DNA of 64,000 nt from M3007 sp044350425 (GTDB lineage: Bacteria > Bacteroidota > Bacteroidia > Chitinophagales > Saprospiraceae): NCBI GenBank assembly GCA_044350425.1, contig JBILHS010000009.1:25529-89528 (forward strand), read 5' to 3'. Positions 54,480 to 62,187 of the stretch are shown here, in pieces. Position 1 is the first letter of the stretch. Every line of letters begins with the position of its first letter. Position numbers and translations under genes: made by a program. The notes under the pieces were generated by a model, which was not told where the DNA came from, did no database searches, and saw only the letters and a program-made list of their open reading frames with translations.

Positions 54480-55799
54480 ATGAAAAAGATCATCCTGCTC
54501 TTTTCCCTGGTCGCTATTTTACACAGCGCGACCTTCTCCCAAAACATTCAGTTTGTGGAGTACGACCTACCTAATGGCCTTAAAGTGCTGCTGCATGAAG
54601 ACCATACTACACCGATCGTGGCAGTTTCAGTTATGTATCATGTGGGTTCCAAGAATGAAAAACCGAAACGCTCGGGATTTGCCCACTTTTTTGAGCACCT
54701 GCTTTTTGAAGGCTCGGAAAACATCAAACGAGGCGAATTTGATGACTACATCAACAATGCCGGTGGCATGAACAACGCCAATACCTGGTATGACCGCACC
54801 TACTATTACGAAGTACTTCCTAGCAACCAGCTTGCGCTGGGTCTGTGGCTGGAAAGTGAGCGGATGTTGCATGCAAAAGTGGAACAAGTAGGTGTTGAAA
54901 CACAACGCCAGGTGGTAAAGGAAGAGCGCCGTCAACGTACAGACAACCAACCTTACGGCAAACTCCTGGAAGAAACCCTCAAGCGTTTGTATAAGGTACA
55001 CCCGTATAAAAGCTCCGTAATCGGTTCCATGGAAGACCTGGATGCTGCCCAGGAAATAGACTACAAGACTTTTTACAAAGACTTTTACCGTCCCGACAAT
55101 GCCATTTTGAGCATCGCCGGAGACATTGATATTGAACAATCCAAAAAACTGATCGAAACCTTTTTCAAAGACATTCCAAAGGGCAAAGGGGAGATCCAGC
55201 GTAAATTCCCACAGGAACCAGCCATTACGAAGGTTCGTCGGGATACGGTATATGACAATGTCCAGCTTCCGGCGGTAATTTTCGCCTACCACATTCCGGC
55301 CCAGGGCACCCCGGATTTTTATGCTGTCAAAATGCTGGGCATGGTACTCAGCCAGGGTGAAAGCAGCCGGATGCAAAAAAACATTGTAGATGAACAGCAA
55401 AAAGCGGTGTTTGCCGGTTCATTTCCACTCGAATTGGAAGACCCGGGCGCCAACATTTGCTTTGGCATCGCCAATCTGGGTGTAGAAGTTGCGGATCTTG
55501 AAAAAAGTATGGAAGACGTCATCAGCGACCTGCAGGTAAACCTGATCACGGAGGATGAGTTTCAAAAGCTCCAGAATCAAGTTGAAAATGACTTTGTAAG
55601 TGCCAACAACAGTGTAGCCGGAATTGCAGAAAGCCTGGCGCAGTATGAAATGTATTACGGCGATGCCACTTTGATCAACACCGAACTCGAGCGGTATCGC
55701 AAAGTGACCCGCGAAGAATTACGGGCTGCCGCCAACAAATATTTCAACAAAAATGCACGTGTGGTGCTGCATTGGTTGCCACAACCCGCTAAACCCTAA
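54480..55799 (+). CDS. M16 zinc peptidase, catalytic subunit
   Basis: 439 residues with signal peptide (KKIILLFSLVAILHSATFSQ). Inverted zinc motif HFFEHLLFEGSEN (HxxEH, about 76) with the distal Glu in VVKEERRQR, then Y-ESSVIGSMEDL-type and NAILSIAGDID motifs of the pitrilysin/M16B family. It is paired with the next gene, which lacks the HxxEH, as in heterodimeric M16 peptidases. Periplasmic. The stop codon is directly followed by the 7-nt microrepeat element. The 54237-54479 spacer shows no gene. Confidence 0.93.
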   Translation: MKKIILLFSLVAILHSATFSQNIQFVEYDLPNGLKVLLHEDHTTPIVAVSVMYHVGSKNEKPKRSGFAHFFEHLLFEGSENIKRGEFDDYINNAGGMNNANTWYDRTYYYEVLPSNQLALGLWLESERMLHAKVEQVGVETQRQVVKEERRQRTDNQPYGKLLEETLKRLYKVHPYKSSVIGSMEDLDAAQEIDYKTFYKDFYRPDNAILSIAGDIDIEQSKKLIETFFKDIPKGKGEIQRKFPQEPAITKVRRDTVYDNVQLPAVIFAYHIPAQGTPDFYAVKMLGMVLSQGESSRMQKNIVDEQQKAVFAGSFPLELEDPGANICFGIANLGVEVADLEKSMEDVISDLQVNLITEDEFQKLQNQVENDFVSANNSVAGIAESLAQYEMYYGDATLINTELERYRKVTREELRAAANKYFNKNARVVLHWLPQPAKP

Positions 55800-55968
55800 T
55801 TGGTTTTTGGTGATTAGTGGATCGGTTTATTGGTGAGTTGTTTATTGGTGGATTGGTGAATGGTGGAAACAATGTTTGCCAATACCCCAATCACAAATCC
55901 CAAGCCCTAATCACCACTAACCAATCACCAATAAACCAATCACCAGTAACCATCACCAGAAAACCACA
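55800..55968. repeat. Inverted arms of 7-nt microrepeats in the M16 spacer
   Basis: The left arm (55800-55866) reiterates TTGGTGA/TTGGTTT/ATTGGTG words. The right arm (about 55885-55968) reiterates the complement, AATCACC/ATCACCA/CTAACCA. Both are on a roughly 7-nt beat, around a unique spacer of about 18 nt (AACAATGTTTGCC region). The left arm begins immediately after the TAA of the first M16 gene and the right arm ends 26 nt before the second M16 start. Confidence 0.85.
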
Positions 55969-55994
55969 ACCCACATTCAATTCAACGATTTAGA

Positions 55995-58169
55995 ATGAAA
56001 AATATACTCTTTTCAATTGTCAGTATTTCGCTGCTCCTGGCTGCTTGTTCTCCTAAAACCGGAGACAAAACCAGCGGTACCAAACCAGCGAACACGCCAG
56101 CGCCGATCAGCAACAGCAGCAAGGCGCCACAAATTCCTATCCCGACAGGCGATGTGCGCAAAATGGCTCCAGCCGCAGGCACCGCACCGAAAATTCAGAT
56201 CGGTAATGCGGAGTCTTTTAAACTCGACAACGGCCTGACGGTCATCCTGGTAGAAAACCACAAACTGCCAAAGGTTTCTTACCGGATCTTCGTAGACAAT
56301 GACCCTGTGCTGGAAAAAGGCGCAGCGGGTTACCTGGACATGACGGGGGAACTGCTTTCAAAAGGCACTACCACCCGGACCAAGTCCCAGATCGATGCAC
56401 AGGTCGACTTTTTGGGCGCTTCCCTGTATTCTGATGCCAATGGCGTGAATGGTAGCTGTCTTACCAAGCACAGTGATAAACTGTTGACCCTGATGTCGGA
56501 CGTTCTGCTCAATCCGGTTTTCCCGCAGGAAGAACTGGATAAGGCAAAAAAACGCTCTGAAAGCAATCTGGCTTCTCAAAAAGACGATGCCAATGCCATT
56601 GCAGGCAATGTTGCCGCAGTGATTCGTTACGGAAAGGATCATCCTTATGGTGAGATCATGACCGATGCCACCCTGGGAAAAATCACCCTGGAGCAGATCA
56701 AGAACCATTACAACACCTATTTCAAACCTAATATCGCCTATCTGGTAGTCACCGGCGATATCACCAAAGCACAGGTTGAAAAGCAGGCCAAACAGTATTT
56801 TGGCAAATGGGCCAAAGGAAATGTGCCGACCCATACCTACCCTACGCCACGGGCGCCTGAAAAAACGCAGGTTGATTTTGTAAACAAGCCAGGCGCGGTG
56901 CAGTCGGTCATTAACATCACCTACCCTATTGAACTTCAACCCGGTACGCCGGATGTGATCCGTTCACGGGTAGCCAACTCCATTCTGGGTGGCTATTTTA
57001 ACAGCCGCCTCAATGCCAATCTGCGGGAAGGACATGGCTGGACCTATGGTTCAGGAAGTTCCTTAAATCCGGATAAGTTGGTGGGTTCCTTTAATGCTTC
57101 CGCAAGTGTCCGCAATACGGTCACCGACAGCAGCATCATTGAAGCGCTGAAAGAAATGCGCAAGCTTGCGGAGGAAAAAGTGAGCCCGGAAGAATTGCAG
57201 GTGGTGAAAAATGTGATGGCGGGCAATTTTTCCAGAAGCCTGGAGGAGCCTGGTACTGTGGCAACCTTTGCCCTGAGCACGGCCCGCTACAAGCTGCCTG
57301 CTGACTATTATGAAAAGTACCTGGAAGTACTGCAAAGCGTAACTGCTGAAGAAGTACAGGCCATGGCAAAAAAGTACATCCGTACGGACAAAGCGCACAT
57401 TTTAGTGGTTGGAAATAAAACGGATGTGGCGGATCGACTCAAGCAATTTGCGGCAGACGGCAAGATCAATTACTTCGATGCTTATGGCAATCCCGTAACG
57501 CAGACCAATACCAGTTTACCTGTCGGACTCACGGCTGAACAGGTCGTTGAGGACTACCTGAATGCGATCGGTGGTCGTACAAAAATCAATCAGGTGCAGG
57601 ATATGCAATCTACGTCCTCCATGTCGGTGCAGGGTATGGCTTTCTCCATCAAAACCTATCAGAAAGGCCGGAACAAATATGCGGTTGAAATGAGCATGAA
57701 CGGTCAGGTGATGAACAAACAAGCCTATGACGGTGTAAAGGGCAGTCAATCTGCCATGGGTCAGGTAGAAGATCTGGAAGGTGAGCAATTAAACGATTTT
57801 AAAGAACAAGCCCTTTTTTGCAAAGAAGCCACTTACAAAACCGGCGGTTACAAGTACGTGCTGAAAGGCATCGAAGTGATCAACGGCAACAATGCTTATG
57901 TGCTGGAAGTAGAACGCCTGGATGGAAAAAAGAGCACGGAATATTACGACAGCAAAACCAGCCTGAAAGTCAGAGAAATTAGTACCGGAAAGGGCATGGA
58001 TGGCGCTCCAAACGTTCAAACCATTGATATGGGGGATTATAAAGAAGTGAACGGCGTTAAATTGCCCTATACGATGACGGTAAGTGGCCCATTCCCGGTC
58101 CCATTTAAAGTCAATGTGTCAGAAATTAAATTGAATTCAGGCGTGGAAGACGCCGTATTCAAGTTGTAA
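55995..58169 (+). CDS. M16-like inactive partner fused to a LolA-like domain
   Basis: 724 residues. Lipoprotein signal ending SLLLAACSP, then a low-complexity Thr/Pro/Ser linker. Two M16 lobes follow (about 75-490): the HxxEH position reads AGYLDMTGELLSKG, so there is no zinc site. The second-lobe signature GGYFNSRLNANLREGHGWTYG is intact, as in the non-catalytic partner. The C-terminal 220 residues (EQVVEDYLNAIGG, MSVQGMAFSIKTYQKG, YYDSKTSLKVREIS, GDYKEVNGVKLPY) look like a LolA/LolB-type lipoprotein-carrier fold. This fusion is unusual to me. Co-directional with the catalytic partner, 195 nt upstream. Confidence 0.88.
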   Translation: MKNILFSIVSISLLLAACSPKTGDKTSGTKPANTPAPISNSSKAPQIPIPTGDVRKMAPAAGTAPKIQIGNAESFKLDNGLTVILVENHKLPKVSYRIFVDNDPVLEKGAAGYLDMTGELLSKGTTTRTKSQIDAQVDFLGASLYSDANGVNGSCLTKHSDKLLTLMSDVLLNPVFPQEELDKAKKRSESNLASQKDDANAIAGNVAAVIRYGKDHPYGEIMTDATLGKITLEQIKNHYNTYFKPNIAYLVVTGDITKAQVEKQAKQYFGKWAKGNVPTHTYPTPRAPEKTQVDFVNKPGAVQSVINITYPIELQPGTPDVIRSRVANSILGGYFNSRLNANLREGHGWTYGSGSSLNPDKLVGSFNASASVRNTVTDSSIIEALKEMRKLAEEKVSPEELQVVKNVMAGNFSRSLEEPGTVATFALSTARYKLPADYYEKYLEVLQSVTAEEVQAMAKKYIRTDKAHILVVGNKTDVADRLKQFAADGKINYFDAYGNPVTQTNTSLPVGLTAEQVVEDYLNAIGGRTKINQVQDMQSTSSMSVQGMAFSIKTYQKGRNKYAVEMSMNGQVMNKQAYDGVKGSQSAMGQVEDLEGEQLNDFKEQALFCKEATYKTGGYKYVLKGIEVINGNNAYVLEVERLDGKKSTEYYDSKTSLKVREISTGKGMDGAPNVQTIDMGDYKEVNGVKLPYTMTVSGPFPVPFKVNVSEIKLNSGVEDAVFKL

Positions 58170-58197
58170 AATCGACTGAGATAAAAATTACCTTTGC

Positions 58198-58230
58198 GCA
58201 TCCTGCCGGATTTTGGCAGGATGCGTTTTT
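58198..58230 (+). terminator. Terminator after the M16 pair
   Basis: GCATCCTGCC-GGATTTT-GGCAGGATGC then GTTTTT; a perfect 10-bp stem 28 nt past the stop. Confidence 0.9.
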
Positions 58231-58294
58231 CATTTAAAACAGCCTGATGCGTTCAAAAGCATCGGTTCAACAAATCCACGAATCAACAATCAGC

Positions 58295-58585
58295 ATGTAC
58301 CACATTCTATTGCAGGCTCCAGCGAGCAATCCACTTCTCGGGATGCTTTTCCCTTTCCTCATCATCATCGTCTTTTATTTCTTTCTGATCCGTCCACAGG
58401 TCAAAAAGCAGAAAGACCAGCAAAAATTTGTAGAAAGCCTCAAAGAAGGGATGGAGGTCGTTACCAATTCAGGTATTATCGGAAAGATCACCAAAATGGA
58501 CGGACCAATCGTTCGTTTGATGGTGGACGAAAAAACTTTCATCCGCGTGGTGAAATCGTCTATTCAGGGCGAGTATAAGGCTTGA
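58295..58585 (+). CDS. yajC: Preprotein translocase accessory subunit YajC
   Basis: Single-span inner-membrane partner of SecDF in the Sec holotranslocon. 96 residues from ATG 58295 (YHILLQAPASNPLLG); a frame-open upstream codon at 58247 is rejected because the hydrophobic span should follow soon after the start. FPFLIIIVFYFFLIRPQ is the membrane segment, followed by KKQKDQQKFVESLKEGMEVVTNSGIIGKI in two recognisable blocks. The neighbours are not secDF. Confidence 0.92.
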   Translation: MYHILLQAPASNPLLGMLFPFLIIIVFYFFLIRPQVKKQKDQQKFVESLKEGMEVVTNSGIIGKITKMDGPIVRLMVDEKTFIRVVKSSIQGEYKA

Positions 58586-58621
58586 TTTTAGGACTACCGG
58601 ACGTGGGTGGCTCATTAGTTA

Positions 58622-58801
58622 TACTTTGTCACTGTAGCCGCAGAGCGGCCTAACGTCGGTAGTGATTTTCAATGAAAAGTCGATAAGGTGCAGCGCACCG
58701 GAACATTTCGCCAGGAGTTCCGGTGCGCTGCACCTCCGAACCGATGCTATTATCCGATTTCTACCGACGTTAGGCCGCTCTGCGGCTACAGTGACAAAGT
58801 A
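58622..58801. repeat. 180-bp palindromic element with 41-bp perfect arms
   Basis: The arms 58622-58662 and 58761-58801 are perfect reverse complements over 41 nt (contain GCCGCAGAGCGGCCTAACGTC). Inside, a second perfect 19-bp pair (58686-58704 and 58717-58735, core GTGCAGCGCACCGGAAC) has a 12-nt loop. The same two cores recur in the MITE-like copies at 60594 and 61902. No coding capacity. It lies between yajC and the lipoprotein gene. Confidence 0.9.
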
Positions 58802-58803
58802 GA

Positions 58804-58917
58804 TTAGGTTGATAAAGGTTTATAAAGTTGATGATTTAAACTCGGAAAGGCCAAAACCTCCCCTTTTTCGAGCCTAAAATATAAACCTTTATCAACCCTA
58901 TAAACCTACATCAACTT
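58804..58917. repeat. Inverted microrepeat arms (GGTTGATAAAGGTTTATA)
   Basis: GGTTGATAAAGGTTTATA at 58807-58824 is perfectly matched by its reverse complement at 58880-58897. Both are embedded in longer runs of GGTT(T/G)AT words on a roughly 9-10 nt beat. It starts 2 nt after the palindrome above and ends 38 nt before the next gene. Together they fill the whole 58586-58955 spacer; I see no gene there. Confidence 0.8.
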
Positions 58918-58955
58918 CAGAGACCCCCTCGTCAAAAATCTAAAACCTACCAATT

Positions 58956-60014
58956 ATGATCCGAAAACATCTACATGCGGCCTCCTTGCTGCTTTTGCTT
59001 GCTCTGGTTGCCTGCACCCGCAACACCACCCTTCAGGTGCTGCAACCCGCTCAAATGACACTTCCGGAGCACATCACGACGGTTGCCATTGTGGACCGCA
59101 GTAAGCCCTCCAATGGTTGGTCCAATTTTCTGGAAGGACTCCTCACAGGTGAAGAGATCGGGCAAGACCGTCGGAGTCGACAAACCGCAATAGATGGTCT
59201 GACCAATGCACTGACCCGCACCCCTCGTTTTCAGGTGAAAAGTACAGGCATTGAAATGACAGGAAGCAAGGCTGGAGGTCGGATGCCAGCCGCCATGGAG
59301 TGGTCTGAAGTGGAAAAGATCTGCCGGGATTATGCCACCACTGCCGTGGTGACCATTGAGTCATTTGACTCTGACAACGCCCGAAGTGCACGGCCCGTCA
59401 CTGAGACCAAAAAGGATAAAACCGGCAAGAAATACAACGTAATTACTTACGAATCCCAGCAGCGCACCAGCGTCCGCATCGGCTGGAGACTATATGATCC
59501 TAAAACCAGAATCATTCTGGACGAATATGTTACGGATGATTACCTCGAGCGCAGAGGCAGAGGCGCGACCGACCGTGCGGCCCTGAACAACCTGCCGTCC
59601 CAGTTGGACGTAACCCGCGATGTGGCCTACAACGTTGGCATTGAATACGGTGCGCGGATCGCTCCGATCTATGTAAATATTAGCCGGGCCTATTATACCA
59701 AAGCGAAGGGTTTCAAAACCCAGATGAAGCAAGCTGGCAGGTATCTGGAAAGCCGGGACCTAGAAAAAGCCACCTATCACTGGAAAAAGATCATTGCTTC
59801 CGCTGGCGAAAACCGCAAAGCCGCCGGGCGCGCTGCCTACAATATGGCCGTAGCATCCGAGATCAACGGCAACCTGGACCTTGCACTGGAATGGGCTCAA
59901 AAAGCCTGGACAGACTATGGCAATAAAAAAGCCAGGGATTATATCAATGTGATCAAAGCACGAAAAAATGATGCGCGGAAAGTAGATGCGCAAATGCCCG
60001 GAAAGAAGGTATAA
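58956..60014 (+). CDS. Lipoprotein of DUF6340-like type with TPR-like tail
   Basis: 352 residues. Lipobox LALVAC (Cys about 20). The N-terminal half reads LQPAQMTLPEHITTVAIVDRS and RTPRFQV. A beta-rich middle contains VRIGWRLYDPKTRIILDEYVTDD and YGARIAPIYVNISRAYY, and the last 100 residues are helical (YLESRDLEKATYHWKKIIAS, AAYNMAVASEINGNLDLALE), TPR-like. I associate this plan with DUF6340 lipoproteins of Bacteroidota, with moderate certainty. The lactonase remnant starts 15 nt downstream. Confidence 0.7.
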   Translation: MIRKHLHAASLLLLLALVACTRNTTLQVLQPAQMTLPEHITTVAIVDRSKPSNGWSNFLEGLLTGEEIGQDRRSRQTAIDGLTNALTRTPRFQVKSTGIEMTGSKAGGRMPAAMEWSEVEKICRDYATTAVVTIESFDSDNARSARPVTETKKDKTGKKYNVITYESQQRTSVRIGWRLYDPKTRIILDEYVTDDYLERRGRGATDRAALNNLPSQLDVTRDVAYNVGIEYGARIAPIYVNISRAYYTKAKGFKTQMKQAGRYLESRDLEKATYHWKKIIASAGENRKAAGRAAYNMAVASEINGNLDLALEWAQKAWTDYGNKKARDYINVIKARKNDARKVDAQMPGKKV

Positions 60015-60028
60015 ACAGATTACTTTTT

Positions 60029-60291
60029 ATGAAATATCTGTTTTTTCTCTGGCTCTTATGTTTCTATCTCAGCACTTGCACCTCCCCGGCGCCTCCTCCT
60101 CGTGTCAGTCCACTGGTTTTTGTAGGCACAGCCCTATGGAAGCGTGGCGGCATATCAGGTCAGTCCGGAGGGCAAAGTAAAGAAGATCAATGAAGTACCC
60201 AGTTATGGAGTAGCCCCCTGCCATATCTCAACGGATCTTGTGGGTTTATTTGTGTTTGTGGCGAATTATGGTTCGGGCAACGTACTGCGTT
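60029..60291 (+). pseudogene. Remnant of a lactonase (6-phosphogluconolactonase family) gene
   Basis: ATG 60029 begins a lipoprotein signal (FFLWLLCFYLSTC) and a Pro-rich linker leading to LVFVGT, the first strand of YbhE-type lactonases. Then the frame shifts by +1 and reads YGSVAAYQVSPEGKVKK, INEVPSYGVAPCHISTD and FVFVANYGSGNV, matching a later part of the same propeller. About 50 residues are missing at the shift, and all sequence after the ANYGSGNV strand is gone. The stop TAG is created across the junction with the duplicated response-regulator segment at 60292. Dead by internal deletion, frameshift and 3' truncation. Confidence 0.8.
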
Positions 60292-60440
60292 AGGTCTGCC
60301 GGCACCGAGGAGAGCAGCAACCTGCCAGCTTCGATGCTTTCTGCCTCACCAACGACGGACACGCCCGGACAATGGGTGGCCAGGAGGCTTTTAATCAGTT
60401 CTCTGATTTGGGGGTTGTCTTCGATTAGGATGGTGCGCAT
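60292..60440 (-). pseudogene. Truncated duplicate of the LytTR response regulator
   Basis: The first 50 codons (MRTILIEDNPQIREL to SSVPADL) are identical to those of the intact gene at 61645, then the frame runs into unrelated lactonase sequence. It ends four codons short of the phospho-acceptor Asp. It retains the start codon and upstream region, so it could still be transcribed, but cannot make a receiver domain. Confidence 0.88.
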
Positions 60441-60593
60441 TTTTTTTGATTTTTATTTTGGATTTTAGGGGGGGGAACACGGATTGCGCGGATTGGACAC
60501 GGATTTTATGGATTTTGTGAAAGTGGAGGGTACCCTTCCAATTCTTAAAAAGTGCATGTTCAAAAGTCTGTGTCATGGTTTGACCGCGCCCCC
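60292..60593. repeat. Tandem duplication, copy 1
   Basis: 60292-60593 equals 61497-61798 (offset 1205 nt) with no difference that I can find by eye. The similarity resumes through the MITE-like element at 60594. The segment carries the response-regulator 5' end, its upstream region with CACGGATTG microrepeats, and nothing else coding. Confidence 0.88.
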
Positions 60594-60809
60594 CAGGGCA
60601 GACGCATGAATATTTGAGTTAAAAAGCCGCAGAGCGGCGCAACGTCTGTAGAAAAATGGCAAAAATTGAATTGGAGGTGCAGCGCACCGGAACCCTGGAC
60701 GATTGCTTCGGTGCGCTGCACCTCCGATAATTCTGCTTTTATCATGTACTACAGACGTTTCGCTGCTCTGCAGCTTTAATTACACATTATATTTCATGCG
60801 TTTGCCCTG
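60594..60809. mobile_element. MITE-like element, 216 bp, copy 1
   Basis: The ends CAGGGCAGACGCATGAA (60594-60610) and TTCATGCGTTTGCCCTG (60793-60809) are inverted repeats with one mismatch in 17. Inside are nested arms with GCCGCAGAGCGGC and the GGTGCAGCGCACCGG core shared with 58622-58801. No ORF of note, so it would be non-autonomous. It is flanked on the right by half of the CCCCTTTAGGGG palindrome (60810-60835). 60836-60865 holds nothing further. Confidence 0.75.
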
Positions 60810-60865
60810 CCCCTTTAGGGGTAGGAGGTGCGGCCAAACCAAAGCACCAGTTATCCAAGCCCCCC

Positions 60866-61645
60866 TCACCCAAACACTCCCCGAAAAAACTCCAACAAAG
60901 ACTGCCCGCCCCGCCGACTCGCCAAAATCGAACCTCCATTGCCCAGATATACGATCCCTTCCGTTGGATCATATCGGACGATCGATTTTGTATTCACCAG
61001 ATGCTTTTTAGACACCCGGATAAAGCCGCCCCGCTTCAGCAGCAGGTCACTGTAAAAACCAAGGTTGCGAACGGAGGTGACCGGCTTGTCAGAAATAGTA
61101 TGCACGTAGGTTAAAACATCTTCGCCCTCCAGGTACAAAATATCACTTAGGTTCAGATAGCTGACTGCACCTTTGGACAGGAATACCGGGAGCTTCTCCA
61201 GGGAGGAAGTGGTGCTTTCCGGCCGCACCAATAAAGTCCGGAGTTCGTCGAGACGGGTGCGTAAACTCCTGTCTGCGATCTCTTTTTGCACTTTTTCCAC
61301 AGCCGCCCGCAATTGCTCCGGGTCGATGGGCTTGAGGAGGTAATCCACCGCTGATTTGTGGAGGGCCTGGATCACGTATTCAAAGGTACTGAAGGCGGTC
61401 AGAAATACCAGACCGACATTTTCAAACAAGGCCGGATCCAACTGGTCCAACAGTTCAAAAACGGTTCCGTCCCGCAACTCAATATCGAGCAGCCAGAGGT
61501 CTGCCGGCACCGAGGAGAGCAGCAACCTGCCAGCTTCGATGCTTTCTGCCTCACCAACGACGGACACGCCCGGACAATGGGTGGCCAGGAGGCTTTTAAT
61601 CAGTTCTCTGATTTGGGGGTTGTCTTCGATTAGGATGGTGCGCAT
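60866..61645 (-). CDS. LytTR-family response regulator
   Basis: 259 residues. Receiver domain with the acidic pair EDN near residue 8 and phospho-acceptor Asp54 in LWLLDIELRDG, plus VFLTAFSTFEYVIQAL and VDYLLKPID. A LytTR DNA-binding domain follows (about 155-255: LPVFLSKGAVSYLNLSDILYLEG in two blocks, FIRVSKKHLVNTKSIVRYD). It is probably the partner of the His-kinase gene upstream on the same strand, separated by 561 nt full of repeats. A truncated duplicate lies downstream. Targets unknown. Confidence 0.94.
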   Translation of the reverse strand: MRTILIEDNPQIRELIKSLLATHCPGVSVVGEAESIEAGRLLLSSVPADLWLLDIELRDGTVFELLDQLDPALFENVGLVFLTAFSTFEYVIQALHKSAVDYLLKPIDPEQLRAAVEKVQKEIADRSLRTRLDELRTLLVRPESTTSSLEKLPVFLSKGAVSYLNLSDILYLEGEDVLTYVHTISDKPVTSVRNLGFYSDLLLKRGGFIRVSKKHLVNTKSIVRYDPTEGIVYLGNGGSILASRRGGQSLLEFFRGVFG

Positions 61646-61798
61646 TTTTTTTGATTTTTATTTTGGATTTTAGGGGGGGGAACACGGATTGCGCGGATTG
61701 GACACGGATTTTATGGATTTTGTGAAAGTGGAGGGTACCCTTCCAATTCTTAAAAAGTGCATGTTCAAAAGTCTGTGTCATGGTTTGACCGCGCCCCC
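61497..61798. repeat. Tandem duplication, copy 2 (with intact gene)
   Basis: Partner of 60292-60593. This copy is contiguous with the full response-regulator gene, so it is the parental one. Immediately beyond it, this copy has an extra palindromic element (61789-61900) that copy 1 lacks. Confidence 0.88.
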
Positions 61799-61900
61799 TA
61801 CCCCTAAAGGGGAGCCTATCCGAAGCGGGCCTATTCAATTGATATTCAAATGATGATTCACTGGTCCGCATAAACTCCCCTTTAGGGGTAGGGGGTGCGG
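61789..61900. repeat. Palindromic element with CCCCTAAAGGGG arms
   Basis: The arms 61789-61814 and 61875-61900 (core CCCCCTACCCCTAAAGGGGAG) are reverse complements over 26 nt with one mismatch, around a 60-nt AT-rich centre. The element is present only in duplication copy 2; copy 1 has a simple run of C at this point. Confidence 0.85.
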
Positions 61901-61901
61901 C

Positions 61902-62117
61902 CAGGGCAGACGCATGAATATTTGAGTTAAAAAGCCGCAGAGCGGCGCAACGTCTGTAGAAAAATGGCAAAAATTGAATTGGAGGTGCAGCGCACCGGAA
62001 CCCTGGACGATTGCTTCGGTGCGCTGCACCTCCGATAATTCTGCTTTTATCATGTACTACAGACGTTTCGCTGCTCTGCAGCTTTAATTACACATTATAT
62101 TTCATGCGTTTGCCCTG
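61902..62117. mobile_element. MITE-like element, 216 bp, copy 2
   Basis: Same length, termini and interior as the element at 60594-60809, with no difference that I can see. It is followed by GGGGTGCGGCC, again the outer end of the CCCCTAAAGGGG palindrome, so the MITE-like unit appears nested in that palindrome family. Confidence 0.75.
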
Positions 62118-62187
62118 GGGGGTGCGGCCAGGCCAAAACACAGATTTTTGAACAAACCATTCCTTCCTTCCAATGCTTTAAAATTTC

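Noticed and set aside
54365..54574. 69-codon ORF ahead of and overlapping the M16 gene
   Set aside because: It overlaps the signal peptide of the M16 peptidase out of frame and has no start context or family resemblance.
60560..60745. ORF of 61 codons inside the MITE-like element, repeated at 61835-62053
   Set aside because: Its identity between copies reflects the DNA duplication; the frame crosses palindromic arms and shows no protein-like pattern.
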